A DNA stretch of 64,000 nt from Mastigias papua (taxonomy: Eukaryota > Cnidaria > Scyphozoa > Rhizostomeae > Mastigiidae), in assembly GCA_964019165.1 (NCBI GenBank), contig OZ025279.1:4109602-4173601 (forward strand), given 5' to 3'. How positions within the stretch are numbered: position 1 is the first letter of the stretch; every line of letters begins with the position of its first letter. Shown piece after piece: positions 47,500-60,065 of this stretch. Under the pieces are notes generated by a model. The model had not been told where the DNA came from. It did no database searches and saw only the letters and a list, made by a program, of their open reading frames with translations. The position numbers and the translations under genes were made by a program.

Positions 47500-49650
47500 A
47501 ATACAGGAACTATAATGGCAGTTAGGCCAGAAGGAAACAATACGACTATAGAGAAACTAGATGAGGGTTCACTAGAAGAACTAAAATATTATAGAGATGT
47601 TTGAAAGAACCTTTACGCGAATCCACCAGACGTTTAGCAGACATAACCAAGACTGAAATGCATGTCAGCTAGGACCTGGTGAGTGAAATAAATGAACTTG
47701 AAATCATCATTGAACCTAGTGTAGTAGAAATAAATGATTTGGATAAAAAAATCCAAGCTGGAATAAAACAATTGCGTCTCAAAACAGAATCGAGAAAAGA
47801 ACTAAAGATAAGCAGAGCATTTGCGGCCAGGATAAGAGTTATGTTGAATACATATATTACGCTTTGCCAAACAGAAGGTGACAGACGAAATACAAAGTAT
47901 TGATCTTGCAGCCAACTCAGTTTAACAGTCAATTACCGTACAATGCAGGGTCCCAGTGTATCCTATCAGAACATCAGCATATCCTATCAGAACGTCAGCA
48001 TATCCTATCTGAACCTCAGCCTATCTTATAAGAACCTCTGGAACCTAATAAGCTTCTAGAAATCCAGCCCACCAACAGCGATCTATCTCAAGCACAGAAT
48101 CAAATTTCCGGTTTTACTAGTAATATGGGAGACCAAGTAAACAATTCGAGCAGACATGAAGTTATCAAACTACCCAAGTTAGAGTTAAAAGATTTCAATG
48201 GAGATTCAACAAAATGGTTGGAACTCAGGGGCAATTTTCAAAGAAATGTTGATGAAAACCCTGCATATTCAAATGTGCACAAGATATCTTACTTAAAGGC
48301 ATGTTTAGATGGGGTGGCTAGTACTGCTATTGCAAACTAGAAAATCATAGGAGATAATAACCATCCCGCTATAGAAACTTTGCAAGAAAAATTGAGGCAT
48401 ATAGGACCAGTAAAGAGACTTCACATGGCAACAATTAAAGAAATTCAAGGTGTGGTAAAGAATTGGGAAGATTACGAAAGCTCTTTGATGAAATTGATTT
48501 CCAATATAAGCATTGTTGGTTCTGGAAGTAGCATGTGAGGATTATTCGATGGCAATAGTGCCAAATTTAAAGTCAAAAATTCCCAGAGACAGTGATAAAT
48601 GTCAAGGCTCAAAAGAGTCAAATCATGAGTGGATGATAGGTGAATTCTTGGAGAAGTTATGGCAGGAGTTGAGCATAAGAGGTACCAATGGAAGCCAAGA
48701 AAAATCTGGAGATCGAGCCAAAGAGGGAAGACTTCTATTTGTAAGCAGAGTTGGTTGTGTTTACTTCTTAGGAAATCTCCTTAGCAAAGATTGTGGTCAA
48801 GTTACAGACTTATGGAGACGGAAAGATAGTCTGATGGTGTTACCAATGTCTATATAAAGGTCATCTGGTAAGTAATTGTAGAAGCAAGGTCCTGTGTGAA
48901 AGATGCAACAAGATTGGCCAACATTTTTCAATATGTACAGATGAAAGTGCCCCTAATTTGCATGCAAGTGCGTGGACAACGGTGGCATATCAAACTGTAC
49001 AAGGCCAGATAAATATTCCAAGAAAAGTACCCATACTGTGGCGCATTTTACTAGACACTGGCAGTGACGAAAGGTACAAGTTGCAGACAGTATTGGACAA
49101 ACTTCAAGGCTAACCATTCCGATATGATACTAAGAACTTGGAAACTATTCATGGAACCAAGATGCATGAAGATGCATGTTGTGTATGAAATAGAGGTTGG
49201 AAGTACTAATGGGTAGATGAAGTTTAAAACTGAGGCATCAGCACTGAGCAAGTTGACCACAGTAAAGATTGTAAGACCGGATGTGGTCCAAGAACACTTT
49301 GATCACTTGAAAGGAATTAAATTTTCAAAGTTGTCTAAGCAAGAAGATTTACAGGTTCACGTGATAATTGGCATTGGAGGACATAGGCAAGCTAAAGACC
49401 AGCAATATGATATGGGTGGACCCTTTTGGACCAACATGCCATGAAGAATGTTTTGGAACTCCTATAGCAATCATTTGATATATTTTCTGACGCCAGAAAG
49501 GTGGCATATTGCACTGCAGTCTACATAGTAGAATGTTCTCAAGGAAAGCAAACAAATTTGTCAACAGCAAAGGCGAAACTACCTCCCTTGGAAAAGAAAT
49601 ATCGATCCTCATTTGGAACTAATGACGGCTAGAAATGCTGCAAGACTTTG
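47500..49650 (+). pseudogene. Decayed BEL/Pao LTR retrotransposon gag-protease
   Basis: The plus-strand pieces follow BEL/Pao order. First is a charged coiled segment (47679-47903). A DUF1759-like gag core follows (KLPKLELKDFNGDSTKWLEL, SYLKACLDGVASTAIAN; 48125-48340). Next are zinc knuckles (CLYKGHLVSNC and CERCNKIGQHFSIC near 48847-48945). An aspartic protease active site LLDTGSDE lies near 49050, followed by a protease-like segment (VHVIIGIGGH) near 49360. Stops and frameshifts are frequent. No reverse transcriptase, integrase or LTRs were seen. Confidence 0.75.
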
Positions 49651-49699
49651 TAGTACAGTAAGTATGGCACTGGAAGTTCAATGTAAAACGTGTATAGTT

Positions 49700-50489
49700 G
49701 TGGACCAATAACTGCACAGTTCTGCATTGGTTTAAAAGAAGAGGAGCTTACGGAAAGATTGTGGAACACAGAGTAGAAGCAAAAGGAGCATAACACCAAC
49801 CAAAGCACACAGCGAAAAAGGAAAGTCATCTGGTTCAATCCCCCTTTCAATAAGAGTATGAAAACTAGAATTGGCAAAGTCTTCCTCCGCCTTGTAAAAC
49901 AGCACTTCCCCAGACATTATAAATTCCACAAGATCTTCAACCTAAGCACAATAAGAGTAAGTTACAGCTGCACCACCAACATGATAATATCAAAAAGCAC
50001 AACTCCCAAATACTGCAAAGTGAAAAACAGAAATATTGCCCAAAATGCAACTGCAGAAATAAGACCAGCTGCCCACTTAATGGAGACTGCCAAGAGAAGT
50101 GTCTAGTGTACAAAGCAGTTGTAAAAACAGATAATGACAGGCATGTGTATTATGGTCAGTGCGAAGGTGACTTCAAAACGCGATACAACAATCACACCAA
50201 GTCTTTCAGGCACAGAAAATACGTAGACGAGACCGAACTGTCTAAACATGTGTGGATGCTAAAGGATTGCAACAAAGATTACAAAATAAATTGGCACATA
50301 GTTGCAAGGGCTCCCCCCTATAAAAGTGGTTCAGGAAGATGCGCACTTTGTTTGACAGAAAAATCTGTAATTATAAGAGCTAGCCCAAGGGATCTTCTAA
50401 ACAACAGGACTGAACTTATATCGAAATGTCACCATAGAAACAAATACTTATTATGTAATCTTCCATCCCCCCAACGTAGTATTAGGTAA
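49700..50489 (+). pseudogene. PLE C-terminal part: linker and GIY-YIG
   Basis: A frame-broken linker (GKVFLRLVKQHFPRHYKFHK near 49870) leads to a Cys-rich CNC...C segment. The open frame 50106-50489 follows, with the GIY-YIG-like core (VYYGQCEGDFKTRYNNHTKS, SKHVWMLKD, ALCLTEKSVI). It resembles the PLE at 32828-34310. A hammerhead ribozyme follows 32 bases after the stop on the same strand, then an (AT)n tract, the same order as other PLE ends here. Confidence 0.75.
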
Positions 50490-50523
50490 CGTTAAATAAC
50501 GATGCATAACGAACTTCATGTTA

Positions 50524-50563
50524 GTAGCCTGATGAGTGGAAACACGAAACTTTAAGTAGCTAC
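50524..50563 (+). ncRNA. Hammerhead ribozyme, all three stems visible
   Basis: Stem I is GTAGC (50524-50528) with GCTAC (50559-50563). CTGATGA is at 50529-50535. Stem II is GTG/CAC capped by the tetraloop GAAA (50536-50545), and GAAA is at 50546-50549. Stem III is a minimal CT/AG pairing within CTTTAAG. The cleavage site is GTA (50556-50558). This is a type I hammerhead with the short stem III known from PLEs and retrozymes. It sits between a PLE GIY-YIG frame and an (AT)n tract. Confidence 0.8.
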
Positions 50564-50581
50564 ATTGTGGATTTGAATTGT

Positions 50582-50776
<195 letters not shown>

Positions 50777-50819
50777 ACTCAAATAGCTCCAATCATAAAG
50801 AAATTTCTAAAGACATAAA

Positions 50820-50945
50820 TAGACCCTCAAGAAAAAATTCCAACTTTTAAACCGTTTCGGCACAAGCCTTCTTCACTCATCAGTTATTAACTGATGAAGG
50901 CTTGTGCCGAAATGTTTTAAAAGTTGGAATTTTTTCTAGAGGGTC

Positions 50946-50948
<3 letters not shown>
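50820..50948. repeat. Head-to-head hammerhead palindrome
   Basis: The left arm carries the minus-strand core, disrupted by an extra GAGTGAAGA-type insertion. The right arm carries CTGATGA, GGC/GCC stem II and GAAATGTT at 50891-50916 on the plus strand. AATTCCAACTTTTAAA on the left mirrors TTTAAAAGTTGGAATT on the right. Short stem I pairing (TTAA/TTAA) is possible. Confidence 0.65.

Positions 50949-50995
<47 letters not shown>
50949..50995. repeat. (AT)n microsatellite
   Basis: AT tract separating two head-to-head hammerhead palindromes. Confidence 0.95.
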
Positions 50996-51324
<329 letters not shown>

Positions 51325-51435
51325 GACCCCTTGGGTGATGGTGTATATTAGATGATGGTATATATTAGAGCTGCTTGATAAAGGCGAAAGCCGAAAGTGA
51401 CCATAAGGTGCTAAAAACCAGGGGAGTTAAAACAA

Positions 51436-51535
51436 GCCACTGTGGTCTAGTGGTTACGACGCTTGCCCGGAATGCGAGACCCTTGTTCGATCCCAGGTTG
51501 TGGCAAATTTTAATTTTCTCCTGGTTTTTCTGAGC

Positions 51536-51540
<5 letters not shown>
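51436..51540 (+). mobile_element. tRNA-derived SINE, copy 3
   Basis: It has the same tRNA-like head as 27130-27200 (A box TGGTCTAGTGG, B box GTTCGATCC) with a two-base deletion in the variable region. The tail runs into (AT)n at 51538. The 30 bases upstream (GGTGCTAAAAACCAGGGGAG) are also shared with copy 1, so both copies sit in the same dispersed context. Confidence 0.75.
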
Positions 51541-51575
<35 letters not shown>

Positions 51576-51972
51576 ATTCAAAAATATACTTTCTTCTGTT
51601 GTAAACGGTTCGATATATTTTCTTCATCAGTACTAACATTACAATGATACGGGGCCTACTTACAACAGGTGTTACCCAAGGGGATCCTGCTTATTAATAA
51701 TTGTTCCAGTGCTAGAGCGGAATTCAGGGGAGGGCCAAAGCTGTGAAGAAAGAAACAATAGAGTGACAAGGTGTAGACAAAGGCCATATAAGAAGTGTAA
51801 TTTGAATGCTAGACAAAGAATTAGGTGGGAAATACTCGAGAGTTGAAAACAATAGGCAGACACTACTAAGAAACCAGGCATTCTAAAAGAGAAGTTAAGA
51901 GTCTACAAATCTGACGTTAAGTCCTAACGTTAAGAGTCTACAAATCTGACGGTAAGTCCTAACATCATATTG

Positions 51973-52112
<140 letters not shown>

Positions 52113-52136
52113 CAACCAAGTAATTTATAAGTATAG

Positions 52137-52253
52137 AGAGAATTCAAGAAATAAAATTACTCCATTTCAAACGTTTCGGCACAAGTCTTCATCAGTCTGA
52201 TGAAGGCTTGTGCCGAAACGTTTGAAATGGAGTAAATTTATTTCTTGAATTCT
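52137..52253. repeat. Near-perfect head-to-head hammerhead palindrome
   Basis: The two arms meet at CATCAG-T-CTGATG. The minus strand carries CTGATGAAGACTTGTGCCGAAAC (52173-52195) and the plus strand the same core with G instead of A in stem II (52197-52219). GAATTCAAGAAATAAA-like ends mirror each other. It lies between (AT)n and (CT)n/(AT)n tracts. Confidence 0.75.
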
Positions 52254-53190
<937 letters not shown>

Positions 53191-53193
53191 ATT

Positions 53194-53238
53194 CAGTTGC
53201 TCTGAAGATGGCCCATTGGCCGAAACTAGTCAGCACTG
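53194..53238 (+). ncRNA. Hammerhead ribozyme with bulged stem I
   Basis: Stem I is CAGT-T-GCT (53194-53201) with AGC-ACTG (53232-53238), 7 bp with one bulged T. CTGAAGA follows at 53202-53208 (fits CUGANGA). Stem II is GGCC/GGCC with loop CATT. GAAA, then a self-complementary ACTAGT stem III segment, then C as cleavage site (53231). Pairing is strong enough that I consider this likely genuine. Confidence 0.75.
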
Positions 53239-53313
53239 AAAACATAAAAAGCGCCTAAAAACCAATATGATGCCTATTTCTTGAAAGAGTTGTGCTGCCT
53301 GCTTTATGAAGTT

Positions 53314-53770
<457 letters not shown>

Positions 53771-54800
53771 ATAACGCAATATAACTATATGGTTTTTGAG
53801 TTGTTACTTCTCTACTATGGGTCTCTGAAAGCACGTTTTCAAAGCACCCATAAGTCCGGATGATCAGCTAGTGGAAAACGATAAATCAGCTGAATTTGAG
53901 ACACTTTTGAACAAAATTCAAATAGAAATTGAAGTGGAAAGCAATTTGAAAATTGTTGAAAAAGAATTACATGGAAGAAGACTTACGAAAATGCGGGAAT
54001 AATTGAAAGCATTGGACAACGATGATTGGATGCACGGAGAGATTACTGACTGCATCTCTTTCTGGTATGGGCCTGGAAAGATTATAGTCCGCATCTACGT
54101 TGAAAACCTATATTCAGCATAATTTAATCTCTGGGTCATTTCATGGAGGAACTGAAAAGGCAGGACGATGCATGAGCACTAGGGAATGATAAATTGTTGT
54201 TCTGTAAATAGTGCAGTTAAATGTACTTATGAGATCGTATGATATTAATAGTCGTATTTGTGTTTGTTGCTACTACTCTTGTACAAAAGGAGAATATCCA
54301 GAATAGTAGCATTCCATTTGTACTCTGTTAAAAAATAAACCCTTCGTGTTCTTTTCCATAATTTCGTCATACGCTCTATGTGCCAGTGTTGATCACTATT
54401 AGTGACTGTTTGATAGCACAGTGTTCATTTCATTTCATATTTCATTCTTTAATATCATATTAAATAATCTACTTGCTGTCATTGTGAAATAAGAATTACA
54501 ATGAAAATTACATTCAATAATAAAAACAAGTAGAGAACTTTGAAAATATTGTAAGTTAGCAGAAACATTGATTACTAATTTTGTATGCAATTTTGAATTG
54601 TTTTGGGGTTTGCGCCATTTATGGCTAGAGAGTAGAGAGAGTAGGGGAAAAGAGAATCAAGAAATCCCAGGAAAAGATTTCTTCTAGATTATTAGTAGTA
54701 TATTTCGTGGAGAAATGGAGGATGCAAAATTGAAGAAATATGTCAATAAACGTGAATAGTATGTTGATATCACGGAACTTCATTACATGTTGAAAATGCT
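53771..54800. other. Region with no recognisable gene
   Basis: Only short open frames and no motif recognised. Confidence 0.5.
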
Positions 54801-54805
54801 ATATC

Positions 54806-54945
54806 ATTTTTTCGACATACTAAAAGCGTTTTTCCGCTCGACACTTGTCAGAGTATGAAATGTCGGATAATGACCGAAAGTTGAACCAGAATATATAGCC
54901 AGATGTGGATAAACGTGATATGATGGATAATGCTTCTAGATGGCA
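54806..54945 (-). repeat. PLE 3' tail fragment
   Basis: It matches the noncoding 3' tail of the PLE family at 28963-29160 (for example CGACACTTGTCAGAGTATGA and TATATAGCCAGATG), with more substitutions. No coding part remains. Confidence 0.65.
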
Positions 54946-55030
54946 TCCTACATAATCGTGCTCTAATAAGTATTAGACTATAAAAGAGCTTTCGGTATCA
55001 CTAAAAAATGCTGTCACTTTTCATGTTGTA

Positions 55031-55590
55031 GTGAAGTTCTGTAGTACAGACAGACTATTCGCGTAGTTTTGGCGAAGGTACCCCAAGAAGCTGATCGGAG
55101 GTCTTAAGTACATAGTAAAGCTGCAAGGTAAGATCAGAAGGGCCATGTTATCTGTTTCGTGTTATAAACTTTGTTTGGCGGATTGTGTCTCACCAGTATT
55201 CATTTCTCCTGGTATTTCTAGATCTCGTCACAGGATAGATAATAAGCAGGGACACTTGCGTCAACACCTTTGTTGTTTTGTGGGCATGGATTTGCAAATG
55301 TGTACACCTCTAAATTCGTTTTCAGTTCGAGGCTTATGGTATATCTATCTGTCTGAAGGCCTACACAATTATCGGCGATGTTAGACTGGCTAGTGACCAG
55401 AAGTACAAAAGTACCCAATGTATACTGATTTATCCATACAAGATGCAAAAGAGGACAATAATGGATATTTAGTTTCGAAGTGCAAACTTTCTAGTGGTTG
55501 CCTTATAGTGCATCTAGATATGTTGTGGCATAGCTGAAAGGACAACAGAATGTGGCGGATGGTAAGAATCCATCGCATCCTACGTACCGA
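55031..55590. other. Region with no recognisable gene
   Basis: Short open frames overlap on both strands (55145-55384 plus, 55218-55448 minus), with no recognised motif. Confidence 0.45.
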
Positions 55591-55918
55591 GCTTCACATC
55601 GGCACGAAAATTCATAGACTACACATGATGTGCTGATGTGAAGCTCGGTATGTAGGACGCACTACGCAGAGACTAGCGGACAGAATAGAACAACACGTTC
55701 CCACGAGCATCAGGAAGAAAAGAAATAAAGTAAGAGAATAGCCACTTCGTATTTGCAAAAACAATAATTCTAAAGTCACTTGTGGTTCAACCTTTGGACA
55801 AAATCTTATTACAAATCCAGAATTCGCCAAAACATATACAGACGATAATATTCGGATCATTGGGCAAGCAAGGTCGCCCTTTCCATCTAACTGTTTTGGA
55901 ATCGTTTTACATAAAGGC

Positions 55919-57976
55919 GTTGATAAGGCGTTAGAGAAATGGTCGGCTTTACTATCCTTCATCATTGAAAAACATGTTCCTATGCGTACTATGAAAGTTT
56001 CTGACAAGGTGGCCCCTTGGTTGACTGCTGATGTCAGAAAACGTGCTCGCTCCAGAGACAAGCTCAAGACGTCTGCCATCAAAAATAAGTCTTCCATTCA
56101 TATGAATTCTTATAAACATATGCGGAATAAAGTAAAGAATCTAAGCTAAAAGCTCAAGCGAGACTAATTTATCAAAAAGTTTGCTCTTTTTAAGGGGAAT
56201 TTGAAACAGATATGGAAAACAATCAACCATTTGTTGAATAAGAGATCTCAGACTACGAATGTTAGCTGTCTTGATGTTGAAGATCGCGAGATAACTATCA
56301 ACAAGGAAATAGCTCAATCGATGAATGATTTCTTTTGTAGCATAGGTAAAAAGCTTAGTGACCATATACCGCAGCAGCCCAATCCCTTACTTTGGAATGA
56401 ATATAACATCAATGAAGAGGATACGAGTTTCCAGTTCAAGAGCGTCTTTTCCGTTTCTGTATATAAGGGTCTCAAGAAAATGAAGACTTCGTTCGGCTGT
56501 GGGCCCGAAGGTATTGCAAGTTATGTCATCAAAATTGCGTTTCCAGTTATCTCACATTCTCTATTTAAAATCTATAATATGTCAATTGAGTCAGGAATAT
56601 TTCCTGATAGCTGGAAACTAGCGCGTGTTACTCCCATCTTTAAAAATGGATCAACTGAGAATAGATCGATTTATAGACCAATCTCTGTCCTACCAGTACT
56701 TTCTAGGTTATTCGAAAAGCTCATATATGATCAACTGTACGAGTATCTAGATTCCAGCAAGCACTTATTTAAAAATCAGTATGGTTTTCGTAATATGCAT
56801 TCGGTTGTCTCTTGTTTATTTAACTTAACCAATGACTGGTACGTACATATTGACAGAGGGAAATTTACCGCCATGAGTTTCATTGATCTAAAGAAAGCCT
56901 TTGATACAGTGGAGCATTAAATTCTTCTGAATAAGATGCGTCTTTACGGAATTGACGGTCTTGAACACCAGTGGTTCAGCCTTAGATAATCGCAGGCAGT
57001 TCTGCAGGGTCAATGGTGTCAGCTCTGATCCTGCTAAAATCAACATAGGGGTACCTCAAGGTTCCTGCCTTGGACGGCGTCTATTTTTGATTTACATTAG
57101 TGATCTGCCTTATGCATTGAAACGTGCAAAGGCAACAATGCATGCGGATGATACAGCAATTTCGTTCTCTTCCGATATTATTGAAGAGATTGATGCTTTG
57201 TCAATGCAGAACTTGCCAGCCTTGAGAAATAGTTACAGTGCAACAAGCTTTCCTTGAATGTTGTCAAGACTCAGGCCATGATCATAGGATCGTCGCAAAA
57301 GTTGCGGAAGATTTATACACCAATGGTACAGATTCCTCATTTTCGAGTAAATGGAAATGATATCGATCTTGTAAAGGAAACTAAATATCTTGGTCTCATG
57401 ATAGATGATAATCTAGAATGGGAGGGCAATGTCAAATATACACAGAAGAAGATCTCTAGAGCTATCGGACTTTTGAAGTATGCAAAACAAAACGTACAAG
57501 GGGGTACATTAAGCAATATGTATCTAAGTATTGTTCAACCACATTTGAGTTATTGTTGCTCTGTTTGGGGATGTTGCGGGGCAACGAAACTGAATACCTT
57601 GCAGAAATTACAGAACAGAGCTGCTAGAAGTGTTACAGGTAGCCCTGTTGACACTCCAGCTGCTCCTCTATTGCAGCGGCTTGGTTGGCCGTCAATTGAA
57701 AAGCTAATCAATCAAGAGAATTGTACAATGGTGTATAAATCTTTGAATGACCTTGCACCTGAAAACCTAGGTAACTTTTTCTCTAAATTGTCTAATGTTC
57801 ATACCAAGGTTCTACGCAATACCAAATGCAATCTTGCTGTACCAAAAATGAGAACAGCCTATGGCCAAAAATCATTTGCGTTTCGCGGAGCCAACGTATG
57901 GAATAAACTCGATTCGGAAGTGAAGCTAGCTCCTTCGATTCAGTCGTTCAAAACGAAACTAAGAGCATTAAGTTGA
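55919..57976 (+). pseudogene. CR1-like LINE reverse transcriptase, frame-broken
   Basis: A linker (PWLTADVRKRARSRDKLK) leads to open frames 56201-56920, 56952-57257 and 57254-57976. The RT motifs in order are SIYRPISVLPVLSRLFEKLI, motif A FIDLKKAFDTVEH (then a stop), motif B NIGVPQGSCLGRRLF and the catalytic box MHADDTAI. The thumb and C-terminal region follow (KYLGLMIDDNLEWEGNV, CSVWGCC, NRAARSVTG). It is the best preserved LINE coding region in the window, broken by about three lesions, with a normal C-terminal stop at 57974-57976. Confidence 0.85.
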
Positions 57977-58194
57977 TATTATTATTCAAGAAAGGCTTGT
58001 TTGCATTCGCATTCGTAAGACGTTCATTTTTCATTGTCATTTTACGTGTTTTTATAGTTTTTTAAGTAGAAATTATTGTAAGTTTAGTTAGAATTTATTT
58101 TTATTTTTGTTTTGCTGGGACAATTGGAAAGCAGTTGATATACTTAGCTGAATTGTATCCCAGGGTAAATATTTTTAAAAAAACGGTAAAATAA
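55919..58194 (+). mobile_element. 5'-truncated CR1-like LINE with 8-bp target duplication
   Basis: ATAAAGGC occurs at 55911-55918 and again at 58195-58202, flanking the insertion as a target-site duplication. The element ends 3' with ATAAAT-type short repeats instead of a long poly(A), as in CR1-like clades. The 5' end lies in the endonuclease-RT linker, so the endonuclease is lost. Host sequence is a PLE tail. Confidence 0.75.
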
Positions 58195-59209
58195 ATAAAG
58201 GCTGAAAACCCAGTCTTGTGTAGACAAATAGAGTTCATTTTCTCATATGGACTCTTTGAGTAAACAATGGTGAATAGGTGCTAATTGGCCAATCATGGAG
58301 ACAAATAGACGCATTATTCATAATGTCACGTGTATCTGCATCTGGCTATATATTTCGGTTCATCTCTGATGAGTGGGTGACGGAAAAGGCTTTTATTATG
58401 TTTAAAAAGTGGTGCTGTTTTTCCATGCTGTAGTGATAAATGTCAAGAACGAAGAGGAAGATCCATCACATGGTTGGAAAATATTTACTTTCAACATTGT
58501 GTGAGGCTCTGTTTTGTTCATTGATTTAATGCTCTACTTAAGTAGGGAAATATCTCTCTTTTACCAGGCATGTGGTAACTGGCTTCTCAAGAAATGGAAG
58601 ACATATCATATCGTATCAATGCAGGATTATTGATGAAATAGAAGATGGATGTCCTTACCTTGGATATAGGTACTCTCTTCACTGGTGGGAGTTTTGTTAC
58701 AAGATGCCAGCGGAAATGGTAAGCATGCTCTTGAAGTAAATTTGTTTAGCATCGAGCTATGTATCAGAATATTGGTTTAAAGGAAAAGTTGCGCAGCCGT
58801 GCGACAGGGCCCTCTTCAGTCATACTCTCAAGGTAGATGGGAAATGTGTCCGAGTTAGCGGATTTTGAGCTTGCAGAATCTAACTAACTGGGATTTCCTT
58901 GAGATATGTCTAGCTATCTTCAAAAGGTCGTTGCAAATATAATATGCAATCATATTCATATGGACCATGTGAGGATTTATAGATAAGTACATTTCCCAGT
59001 TTTGTTTGAAAAATGTTTCAATTTTCATCTGCATTTCAAAGTGATCGCTCTTATCTCTTCATGGTCTGTGAACTTGGAAAAATTTACAGATATTTCAATA
59101 ATCTGTTGAATTGTTATTGTTATACTCTGCTTCATCATAAATCGTAGAGTTTCCGTTAGTTCATCCAGACAACGTCTGTTTTGGAAATCCATTTTTGAAA
59201 AGTCTGTTG

Positions 59210-60065
59210 GTACCACAGAATATCACAATATCATGCAGAGGCGGGAACACTCTTTAGCACACTGAATGCTTTTTCATCACACACTCATCAGAGTACCAAA
59301 CATCGGATACGACTGAAAGGTGAACTGACATATATAGCCAGATGCGGTTACACGTGATATGATGAATAATGCGTCTATTTGGCCCTACGGATGGCCAATT
59401 AGCACCTATTCACCATTTTTTACTTGAAGAGTCCAAGTGAGAAAATGAACTGTATTTTTTTACACAAGACTAGGTTTCTAGTCTTAATGTAAACTGGTTC
59501 CAAAACAAGTAAATGAAAGAACGACCTTGCTTGACCAATGATCCGAAAATTATCGTCTGTATATGTTTTGGCCCATTCTGGATTTGTAGTAAGATGCTGT
59601 CCTTTGGCTGAGTTACAAGTCATTTCTGTATTATTGTTTTTGCACATACGAGGTTGCTGTTCTCTTGTTGTAGTGTTTTTGATCCTAATGCTCGTGGGAA
59701 CATGTTGTTTTATTCTGTCCGCTAGTCTCTGCGTAGTGCATCCTACGTATCGAGCTTCATATCGGTACGAAGATTCATAGATTACACAACTTTTTTGAGT
59801 GGCAAAAAGGTACCATTTTTAGCGAAGGGTAGCATGACCCTAGTATTATAAACCGTTCCGGGCTGTACTGCATAGAAACTGGATGTATTGGCTTTAGTAA
59901 TGTGGTTTTCAAATTTTGATGAGACATTTCCAATCCAGGTCAATATTAGGTAAACCGGGCAATTTTCAGGTTCAAACTGTTTTTCTAATGAAGTTTTTAC
60001 TAGTTTTTCCTTGATGCAAGAGATATGGATATCTTTTGGATATCCATTGTCAGTTACTTTTTTGT
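59210..60065 (-). pseudogene. PLE GIY-YIG tail, further copy
   Basis: On the minus strand it includes the linker (YPKDIHISC, CPVYLILTWIGNVSS, RVMLPFAKNGTF), a broken GIY-YIG core, KTYTDDNFRIIGQARSF (59420-59647) and a 3' tail ending near 59215. The gene order is as in 37081-37930. It is not bordered by an AT tract, unlike most relatives here. Confidence 0.72.

Larger units (their letters stand above)
55612..58440 (+). pseudogene. PLE GIY-YIG tail, split by a LINE insertion
   Basis: The left part (to 55918) translates to a GIY-YIG segment (RYVGRTTQRLADRIEQHVPT, TYTDDNIRIIGQARS) with stops. The right part (from about 58195) continues with PLE tail sequence ending in FSYGLFE-like and the noncoding tail (GTAAACAATGGTGAATAGGT). 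In intact relatives these parts are contiguous. The LINE at 55919-58194 separates them. Confidence 0.75.
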
